From Acephala macrosclerotiorum (lineage: Eukaryota > Ascomycota > Leotiomycetes > Helotiales > Mollisiaceae), in the NCBI GenBank assembly GCA_014904845.1, contig MU119248.1:62001-126000 (forward strand): 64,000 nt of DNA, in the 5' to 3' direction. The position numbers and the translations under genes are program-made. Shown one piece after another: positions 56,556-64,000 of the stretch (its first letter is position 1; each line of letters starts with the position of its first letter). Below the pieces are notes generated by a model. The model was given only the letters and a program-made list of their open reading frames with translations. It was not told where the DNA came from and made no database searches.

Positions 56556-57110
56556 TTACCCTTTTTGTTGGCTGATCCAGCTCCGTTTACCATTCACGAA
56601 CTGAAATTCACTCTCAGCGAACCCCCATCGGTCAACGTTTAGATCATGTTTCCATTTCCGTTCCCTCAATTCATGTACCAAGGATAGCTTACGCCCGAGG
56701 TCCAGCTTCAGACCAAGGATTGAAGGATCTGCGACAGCTCTTTCTACCACAAGAACAGCACCTTACCAGGCTGTCCGATGTCCTTGGAGCCTGCATCCTG
56801 GGGCTTGACAATTATAGCTCTGAAACAAAGCATGTACTATCTCATGGAGCAAAATTCCTAGTATTGAATGCCACAATCTCTCCTCATCGGTGTCAGGGTA
56901 ATCATGTACCACAATGAGACTAAGAATCTTTCGTAAGGATTCCATCTTCTCATTGAGTGCCCTAATCATGAATCGCAGCATGGGAGTAAACCATATCGGA
57001 AGCGCTGGCAACGTCCCATTGAAAATGCTACCTTGCAACGCGACCCCAGAGTACCTTTGAAAAACAAGCTGTCGAACAGCTCGAAAAATGCCTTTAGAGT
57101 AATGTTGATT
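56556..57110 (-). pseudogene. SprT-like metallopeptidase, array copy 4, broken
   Basis: Decayed fourth copy. KAFFELFDSLFFKGTLG and RCKVAFSMG align with the other copies. A frameshift near 57040 follows. The metal site GILLHEIVHALFQSYNC with QAPGC is intact. Then GHRTAW is cut by TAA (56765-56763) exactly where copies 1 and 3 have Trp-Gln, so CAA has become TAA. Beyond the stop the frame continues: VVERAVADPSILGLKLDLGR, DRWGFAESEFQFVNG, to a TAA at 56556. An N-terminal exon may lie at 57430-57236. Confidence 0.72.
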
Positions 57111-57735
57111 GCTTCTTCGGTTTAGTTGGTGGGGTTATCCTTTATATCATAGATGGGACACGTTCGATACCGATGCAAAAGTGACTGAGTTTGTTCGTTC
57201 ATGCTCCCTGAATTACTTGGCAACTGTCGTGCAAACTATCGTGAAAGCTCGCGTGGCGAATGATGCCCGGGTGTTAGCGATAATGAATCGAAACTCTTAT
57301 GGGGGTGCTTCCAAGGACGTAGCATGTGTCTGTATCTCCAGTATGGCTTGTAGAGCAGCGGCGACGAGTTTTCCGTCTTGGTAGCCAGAAGGTCAGGTAT
57401 GGTCAAGACGTTCTCCATTTCGATGTGCAAGCGGTAGCTTAGTCAAGTGCTTGAATCGAGAGAGAGAAAGAAAGAGCTACAGAAGCAAGGTAAGTTCTAC
57501 TTAATGATATAAGTTCAGGAATCCTTGATTCACAAAGCAAAAACTAGCTAGCGGGAAGCACACGCTCAATCACGTTGCTATTTTTACAATCACACTTTCC
57601 AAATTTAGGTGTAGGTATATTAGACAATTTGAATAAGCGTATATTTGACTTATGTGTACAGCGCAAGAAAGTTTCAAAGATCATGCAAAGATCATCGTAA
57701 AGAACTACCCCCTATCTCCGTAGCTGACCCCCCTC
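57111..57735. other. Remains of the array start, no gene called
   Basis: Apart from a 64-codon minus-strand frame (57430-57236) that may be the first exon of copy 4, nothing is supported. An AT-rich patch at 57580-57650 contains no repeat I can define. Confidence 0.35.
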
Positions 57736-58104
57736 TCAGTATAGCAAGCCCCTCTCGGTACAACAATCAACGATCTTCATAGATAGAAGCTTCTGATCCT
57801 TAACATCTTCGGGGAGTTCCTCAATGTCGAAAAACACAAACGCTTCCATGAACGTTTTCAGCGCTTTTCGTATAGTGGCCTCATTGCCACTTGGTGCTAT
57901 GAATCGAGGTGACAGATCCTCCTCATCGTCGGCATCTACAAAATTTGGAAAAGCTAGCTTTAGAGTTCTGCCTCGCGTCTCCTGATAGCAGGCTTCCAGT
58001 GCAGCCTTGCGCGCAGATTCCAGCAATTCCGACACCTTGGTTTGATCAATGTTGGACATCTGAGCAAGTGCTGGCTGCAGAGACTCTTCTATTATCTCGA
58101 TCAT
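57736..58104 (-). CDS. Small helical protein, unknown (122 aa)
   Basis: Starts at ATG 58104, though the open frame runs further upstream (IETLAEAFTWLEA precedes the Met), so the N-terminus could be longer. The product is helical: IEIIEESLQPALAQMSNIDQ, KVSELLESARKAALEACYQE, then acidic FVDADDEEDLSPRFIAPSG and KALKTFMEAFVFFDIEELPE. The FIAPSG motif recurs in the broken frame about 500 bp away. I do not recognise the family. Confidence 0.45.
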   Translation of the reverse strand: MIEIIEESLQPALAQMSNIDQTKVSELLESARKAALEACYQETRGRTLKLAFPNFVDADDEEDLSPRFIAPSGNEATIRKALKTFMEAFVFFDIEELPEDVKDQKLLSMKIVDCCTERGLLY

Positions 58105-58389
58105 TGCTTCGAGCCATGTAAAGGCTTCGGCTAGGGTTTCGATATTTTCATTAGCCTGATCTGACGATATTTTAGAGGGTATCTTGGGGTTTTGGTAATG
58201 AGCTAAAGGAGAATGATGTCTTGATCGAGTAAATTTTCTAGAAATCTTGAAGGGAATTTATATTTAGGGACATTTTGATGCTTTGATTGTTATCTAGAAC
58301 GTGATTCATTATCGATTCACTTTAATTCGAATGACATCGAGTCAATACGCCCAATCTAACGTTTGTGACATATTGAATCATCTTTACCG

Positions 58390-58735
58390 ATCCTGAATCT
58401 TGCTTGAGTAGTATTAAGTGAATTAATTCCATCATATCTGGTACAAGACGAGCTCTAGAGACCAACCGGATCATTCCAGCCTCCATAAACTTCTTGACCT
58501 ACTCCTCAGCCCTCTTCTTCCTTCTCTCAGGATCCTTGCAGTACTAAAACGGCACATCCTCAAGCAAATACTTCACCCCCACAACCGAAACCGTTCCCCC
58601 ACTGGGCGCCATGAAAGTCAAGCAAGCAGGTATCGGGTCAAGCAAATACTTGTCTAAGTCGACCGTAACCTCAGCTTTGCTTGGAGTCATATAGCTCAAG
58701 AAAGCCGATAACGGATCTTCTATTTCTTTCAACAT
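58390..58735 (-). pseudogene. Short repeat-containing relative of the neighbouring ORF, broken
   Basis: The frame from ATG 58735 encodes two imperfect 27-residue repeats, DPLSAFLSYMTPSKAEVTVD/LDKYLLD and DPIPACLTFMAPSGGTVSVV/GVKYLLED. It is then interrupted by TAG (58546-58544), continues YCKDPERRKKRAEE, hits another TAG (58501-58499) and continues VKKFMEAGMIRLVSRA. Both stops can come from Gln or Trp codons by one transition. The MAPSG motif and the KxFMEA string are shared with the 122-residue ORF downstream. Function unknown. Confidence 0.5.
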
Positions 58736-59277
58736 GTCCCAATTTTCTACTAGCTTTCTGTAATTTCACTTCAATAAAGATAGGATTTTCTCTCTGTTCA
58801 AGTCTGACATGCAGGTTAGGACTGAGTATTCGTGAGAAGGTTTATTAAGGCGTCGCAAGGCGATCGTCATTTCGTACTTCGAATTTGTCTTAGCTATGGA
58901 CGTTTCGAGGCGTCTTCCGAGGGGTCGTTTGAGTGAGGGGCCCATGTTGTTGCTTTGTCAGCGTCATGGTAAGTTTACCTAGATGTCTATTCTTGATTTA
59001 TGGGAGGCTTGGTGATGGAGGGCAGTCCGAGGAGTGGGGTGGAAGACAACTGGAAATGATGCTGATAGCCTTGAATTTAGAATTTAATGGCATGTTTTAT
59101 TTCATATCCACAGAGTGCCCGAACGCCTACAACCAATAACACCAGGACTCTGTAGGAACAATAACTCTATAATTTACAGCCAGTCCTTTCTCATATCTAC
59201 ATCCCATCCCAACTTCCCCATCCTCCCCTCATCTCCTCCGCCGATCGATATCTCCCTCTCCACTCCAACCTCCAACC
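58736..59277. other. Intergenic, no gene seen
   Basis: Small frames on both strands; none supported. Confidence 0.45.
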
Positions 59278-59694
59278 TCATTTCCCAACCCGATAATCCT
59301 GACACTCGTAACAACTCGCATTCGAATGCTTGCAGCTTCTGCATACCGCTTTCTCGCCTTCGAAAGTGATCTTGTTCGTTGTCTGGCACTGTTTCGTGTC
59401 AGCTTCGTTCTTTGCCTCATTTCCGAAAGTTATGCCCACGCGCCTTCCCTCACCTCATCCCAACTATTTCGCTCATATGGAAGGCGCGAAAGGAAAGAGC
59501 TCAAAACATACCTTACAACAAAGCCACTCCCACCCCTTCTTCCTATCCCTCAACTCATGCACGTTCACGTGACTATCGCTCTTCTTTGGAATTTCTCCCA
59601 TAGCTGTCGTTTCGATATCCTCCGTTGCTTTCCTATCTCCAATCTTTGTTTTTGCTTTGAATTTCAGCTTCGTTTTCAGTTTGGCTTTCGACAT
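59278..59694 (-). CDS. Small zinc-ribbon-like protein, two exons (97 aa)
   Basis: Exon 1 is 59694-59512 and exon 2 is 59388-59278. The intron (GTATGT donor, GCTGAC branch, AACAG acceptor) fuses the frames into one 97-residue protein. The N-terminus is Lys-rich (MSKAKLKTKLKFKAKTKIGD). The second half is a compact Cys pattern: GWEWLCCKCQTTN then AVCRSCKHSNASCYECQ, that is C-C-x-C ... C-x2-C-x6-C-x2-C, the pattern of short fungal proteins with a rubredoxin/zinc-ribbon fold. No family name is claimed. Neither exon alone would be noticed. Confidence 0.65.
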
Positions 59695-60136
59695 GATAGA
59701 TGGATGCTATAAAGTATCTTCGTGCATCGAGAAACAAGGCCGGAACTGAATCACTGACGCGGGGATAGACAAAGAATTATTCACAGACTAAATTACGACA
59801 ACAAAGGATATACTTCGAGGGAGAATTACTCGGTGGTTTTATTGAAAGTCAAAAGGTCGAGTCACAAGGTAATGTCGTTTTTATTGCGCTTCGCTGAGCT
59901 GTATTGTGGCGAGGTCAGGGATGTGATGCATGACAGCACAGCCGACACAGCCCCACGTGAGGCTGCCCAAACCGCCAGCGCGACCGTCACTCATACGGCA
60001 TATCGTGACTTAACCAATCACGCGCGCCAGCTTCGCATATTCACGGGATTTCCCTGTGCTCACCGGCTACTTGAAATGTCTATTCAATGTTATGTCGTAT
60101 ATTGTACATTATATATAGGTGGGCAGACATGCGCGC
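59695..60136. other. Intergenic, no gene seen
   Basis: Promoter of the zinc-ribbon gene and 3' flank of the CorA-like gene. A 170-codon plus-strand frame (59833-60345) overlaps the last CorA exon antisense and is a shadow. Confidence 0.45.
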
Positions 60137-63100
60137 TCAAGCAGCCATGGAGATCTTCTCCGCAATCTCCTCTTCTTCCCCAACATTTCTCCTTCTTCTT
60201 CTTAATCCAAGAAAATTTGAGAAGTATCCCGAACCTGGGTCCGCGTCCTCAGGCTCTCTATGCAATTCATTTTGTGTTGGTTTGGAAGGGGTTGTCGTCG
60301 CTCGATCTCGTCTCTTATCCCCAATTTTCCCAAGTGCAACCATGATACTCTCAAGACTGAGCGCGAGTGTATAGGTACCAATGACGAAAATGATGACGAG
60401 AACCGCGAACGTTACATTTGTTGCATGATTCATAAATGTTGCGTATTGGATCGAGAAGAGAGCCTGCGCGCAATTAGCACGTAGAACCGTCAAGACTCGA
60501 AGGGCAGGAATCTACTGTAACAAATCCAAGCGGAAGATATGCAATCGTTATATAAGTCAGGATCCGAATGTTGTTTCCTTGCCTGATCGTAGTTTGGCTG
60601 TCGCGTAAAGCCGTCTGACTGTCTTCGACGTTTGTTACTGTTGAGATCTGCTTGCGTCAGTACGACGATTGGATAGGGAAAGGGAAAGAATATCTTACTC
60701 CATCTCGCAGGCCAGTGACTTGGCGTATCTTGAGTTGTGTCCTGATCTGAACATCGGACAGCATTCCGTATCTCTTTTCGAATTCTTCGATCACGTTATT
60801 ATAAGCCTCAAGAAGATCGACATGTTGCTGGCCTGCTTCCTACAACGCGATGTCAGCGGTGAAGGGAAGGTAGAATTTGGACAACAAACCTGCTTGATTG
60901 TTCGTTCCATCGCCTCTCGTGCTTTCTGAATCTGTGCTAAGGATGCTGATAGCCTGTCGTCGAAGACTCGCAGAGCTTCAAGTCCCCAGAGCATCTTTTT
61001 CAGCTTGTCGACAGCTTCCGTCGTGCCCCACTCAAGACCTTCGAGTAGTACTCTCTCCTGCGAACATTGTTAGATAATAATGAACCGCCATGAAGGACAT
61101 TAAACTTGCCCCGAGTCCCACGATGACATCCAACCGCGAGAGAATCATATCGTATTCAGCAGCAAGCTTCTCGCACAGATGTCCGAGCAATATCAGAAAT
61201 GCAAGGCATCGAGCGCATGCTTGCTGGTGTATGAATTGTCCTAGAACTGGAAGCAAGGTATTCACAGATGCGGACATGGCCTCAGAGTCGGTGAGGGAAG
61301 ACCATACAGAACAGATCCATAGGTGCCCAGAAGGATCTCCGGTAATGACTAAAGAGGAAGATCGCTCTTCCACAACATCCGTCGTGCGAAGATGATCGAG
61401 GGTCTTTCTTTGCTTCTTAGTTGAGCTCAGCTGAGCGATACTCAATGGTGGGAAGTCGCCGTTGTTCCTGTTCTCTCTAAATCTCTCCACATGTTCCTTT
61501 GATAAGCTAGTTAGGCGAATACTCCAGTGAGTGATAGTTATGTTTGTCGTCCACATGACAGCTTCTCGATGTTCGGAGAATACCGATGTCGATCCAAAAT
61601 AGTTATCAAATGTATCCAACGCGTCAGGATGCCAAACATAAATGAAGGACCTAACAAGTGAAGGAGTACACTTCTCGGCGAACCTGTGTAATTTAGTCAA
61701 CCTGTTCTCTGAAGAAATATCATCACTTTATCATGGTAAGAAGACGACATACAACACGCGATGCTTTGCACCAAGGTCAACAAGCTTTATAAATCAGTTC
61801 AACATCTCTTCGTTATAGGATGCGGCGCTTACACTGTCGTTCAGTCTATCGAATAGTACCTTCCGATATGCTTCCAATTCCGTTAGGTTGTACACTGTGG
61901 AAGCTTGTTTACGCCTTGTGCGTGTCCGCGAAATGGTTGCTGTCTCTCTGGTGATCTGACCATTTCCACGATGCTCTAGTGCTTGAGCATAGTTCTTGAT
62001 CGAAGTAGACTTTGACTCGAAGGTGAAGCGATCGGTCAAGCTGAGATCGAAGAGGCTCAAAAATTGAACGTCCTCAGCATGAACCTTAGTGTTGATATTT
62101 TCTGTCGTATATGTTGTGAAGAACATATGCTCGTTCGTGTTCGCCATTGAATGGCCTCGCGTGACGAGGTACCTTCTGAGGTCTTTTCGCAGAGGCACGT
62201 CCTTGCTCTGCTTGACGCGGTAGAACTCAGGTGTGTCGGTCAACGATTGCACCCACCACGACTACGAAGTCAGAATTGCTACCATATTCTGAATGGAGAT
62301 GCACTTACAGGGTGATACACACGAGGAGGCTTGCAAGTTAGCCAATCGAACGCTTTGATTGACAAATTTGCTCCCATGTCCTCCTGCGCCAACAATTGGC
62401 GCAGCTGCATCAATTGATCTCGACTCGACTCAATTTGATGCTGCTTCATCTGCAACAGTATGTCACGGATCGATTCGTTAGGAGAGGGGTCTTCAGCCGG
62501 GCCTGTTGGGCTCGTTTCGACGGGTGTGGTCAAGAGGTCATGAATCGAATCATTCAAGTGCTCTGCAGCTGCCTCGGACATCGCGGATTTCATCTTTCCT
62601 GTGAATGCGTGTCAGCTATTGATTTTTTGGGACTCAACAAAGTTCGTTGGATAGAAAAATATTGGTAAGTGACCTTCGTTTCTCAAATCAATGAGAGTGG
62701 CACAAATCACACTGCATGATTCCTGGTCCCACCATGTTCCAATCATGTTGCGGTCAGCATGGTCCCAAGAGGTCATGAATGAGTAATCAGACATCATGAA
62801 TTCGAACAATCTCTCCCTGGCAGATTTGATATTGGCATCGTCTGCGATCCTGAGGAAGCTTTGATGGTTGGTGGCTAGGAGCTCCCAGGGACAATTAGAT
62901 GTCTTTCTGGAATTCTTCCACGAAGCCGGACCAGGGTTGAATCTCGTCGTGCGTTTTCTGTCTGCTAGCCGTCGTCTTGTTTGCAGCGCTCGTGAAGTTG
63001 CCAGGCTAGCGGTAAACTGTGTTGGAATGGCATTCAAGCCCAGCTCTTCTCCCAGTAATATGACTCGATCAAGTTCCTCGTGCTCAATTGAATAATTCTC

Positions 63101-64000
63101 AATTTGGCTTGTCTTCAAGCGAGACACATATTTCTCAAACCTTTGCTGCGTTTTGAGAACTTCATGAGAGTCAAGCCCAGATGCAGTGAACCCATCCATG
63201 GCTTCGCCATCAGACCTGGGGCCAAACCGCTCATTGCACAGAAGATAGAAGCAACACAAATGAAACCACTGGAGCACATCATTCTTCGGTGTCGGCTCTT
63301 TGTCGCGTGAAGCACGCTTCTGAACTACCTCAAATGCTCGAAGTAATTTGGGAAGAAGTGTCTGTGACTTGAAAGCGTTGTCGATCGCTTGTGGACAGTG
63401 CTTAACGACATACCAAACGGCAAGTGTTGCATAGCATGCTTGATAATATGACTGGTCATGGTTCATCCATACTCTGTTTTCCTCGCACCGCTTCAGCCTC
63501 TCGGATGGGTGAGTCTCCATATCAACAGGAGGCTTTTGACTTCCAAGGGCAAGAAGCAGTTTGCTAGGCTTCATGTCAGTATTTATCAGCCAGGTCAAAC
63601 TAGAGCGTATGAGGTCGCGAAGTTTGTCCAGATACGCTGTCCGCATGGCGTCGAGCGACTGAAACCTCTCTAACAAATCTGGCTCGAAATATCGCGTCGC
63701 GATAAAATTATAGACCTTTACTAGAAGTCTGATCTGAAAACTATGACCGGTCAGTGCATTGTTGCAGCGGGAGTATCTGGTCCATCTTACAAGGCGGTCT
63801 GAACATCAACATGCTGCGAATTGACGATGTTGTGGATGAGTGCGGTTTCAAGGACCTCGCGCTGGTGTTCTGCGTCTTGCTGCCCTACAGATTTAACATA
63901 GAATGGGATAGCCGCGACGGAGATGATCTGTTCCACGCATCGTCCAATCACACAGACCTCCACAGCTTCGTAAGCCTCATAATTAGTAGAGCATAGCGCG
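60137..64000 (-). CDS. CorA-like membrane protein, 3' part (ten exons in window)
   Basis: Large protein ending in a CorA/ZntB-like two-helix membrane domain. Exons in window: 64000-63790, 63729-62674, 62598-62309, 62261-61833, 61784-61753, 61683-61110, 61057-60890, 60839-60699, 60647-60516, 60463-60137. Every junction keeps frame. The long cytoplasmic part has helices (LLVKVYNFIATRYF, WLINTDMKPSKLLLALGSQK), then VYHPSWWVQSLTDTPEFYRV, a CorA-type stalk (LSDVQIRTQLKIRQVTGLRD, TVTNVEDSQTALRDSQTTIR) and two membrane segments (ILTYITIAYLPLGFVTALFS; TFAVLVIIFVIGTYTLALSL). The bacterial GMN motif is not seen, as in many fungal relatives, so ion transport is not assured. Intron 6 is of the GC-AG type (GCAAGT donor at 61109). 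The N-terminus lies beyond the window. Confidence 0.85.

Noticed and set aside
59833..60345. 170-codon plus-strand frame near the CorA-like gene
   Set aside because: Antisense to the last coding exon, no motif.
61786..61832. In-frame TGA after the EEMLN string in the CorA-like gene, first read as a nonsense mutation
   Set aside because: A 48-bp intron (GTAAGC donor at 61832, CTGAT branch, AAAG acceptor at 61785) removes it and restores the frame to the next exon.
1..64000. CRISPR arrays, rRNA, tRNA or bacterial-type operons
   Set aside because: No spaced direct repeats, no conserved RNA-gene sequence noticed, and gene structure is clearly fungal. A tRNAscan run would be needed to exclude tRNAs fully.

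Overview
The window is nuclear DNA of a filamentous ascomycete, most likely a Leotiomycete or a close relative. Genes carry short introns of about 45-75 bp with GT-AG borders and CTAAC/CTGAC branch sites. The gene set is typical of Pezizomycotina: HET-domain proteins, PAN1 with two EH domains, sphingolipid C9-methyltransferase, a class II-type secreted peroxidase, a CELP0028-like secreted protein and a molybdenum cofactor sulfurase. No bacterial features, CRISPR arrays, rRNA or recognisable tRNA genes were seen.

Layout. 0-0.6 kb: 5' part of a molybdenum cofactor sulfurase. 2.2-12.1 kb: a gene graveyard with a DUF7580 protein, a C2H2 zinc-finger protein, a Myb-like/low-complexity protein and a WbsX/GH99-like protein, all broken; the last is split by a 425-bp miniature inverted-repeat element. 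12-15.4 kb: no intact gene, a MED15/KIX-like fragment and a 259-bp miniature element. 15.5-21.3 kb: a FAD monooxygenase, two SDR/epimerase genes and one unknown gene, each with one or a few small lesions. 21.7-23.3 kb: an intact F-box-like gene. 24.3-27.2 kb: a CHAT-domain pseudogene with its own miniature insertion, and an MCT-type MFS transporter with a mutated splice donor. 28.1-29.7 kb: an intact HET gene. 31.5-38.2 kb: a conserved core block of sphingolipid C9-methyltransferase and PAN1. 39.1-41.3 kb: a second, decayed HET gene. 42.8-43.8 kb: a very AT-rich inverted-repeat element with a smaller element nested in its right terminal repeat. 44.3-47.7 kb: peroxidase and an unknown acidic-tailed protein. 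49.1-53.3 kb: an orphan small protein, a five-exon cysteine-rich secreted protein and a CELP0028-like secreted protein. 53.4-57.1 kb: a tandem array of four SprT-like metallopeptidase genes, three open and one broken. 57.7-58.7 kb: two small related ORFs. 59.3-59.7 kb: a two-exon zinc-ribbon protein. 60.1-64 kb: the ten-exon 3' part of a CorA-like membrane protein.

Two themes stand out. First, intact conserved genes lie beside many dead copies. Their stops fall repeatedly where the family has Trp, Gln or Arg, as expected from C-to-T (G-to-A) changes such as mild RIP or deamination, and single-base indels are mixed in. Several dead genes (DUF7580, HET, CHAT) belong to families linked to fungal self/non-self recognition or cell death. 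Second, the SprT-like array next to two secreted effector-type genes is the most unusual functional block. Reading frames and splice sites were worked out by eye, so boundaries are models.
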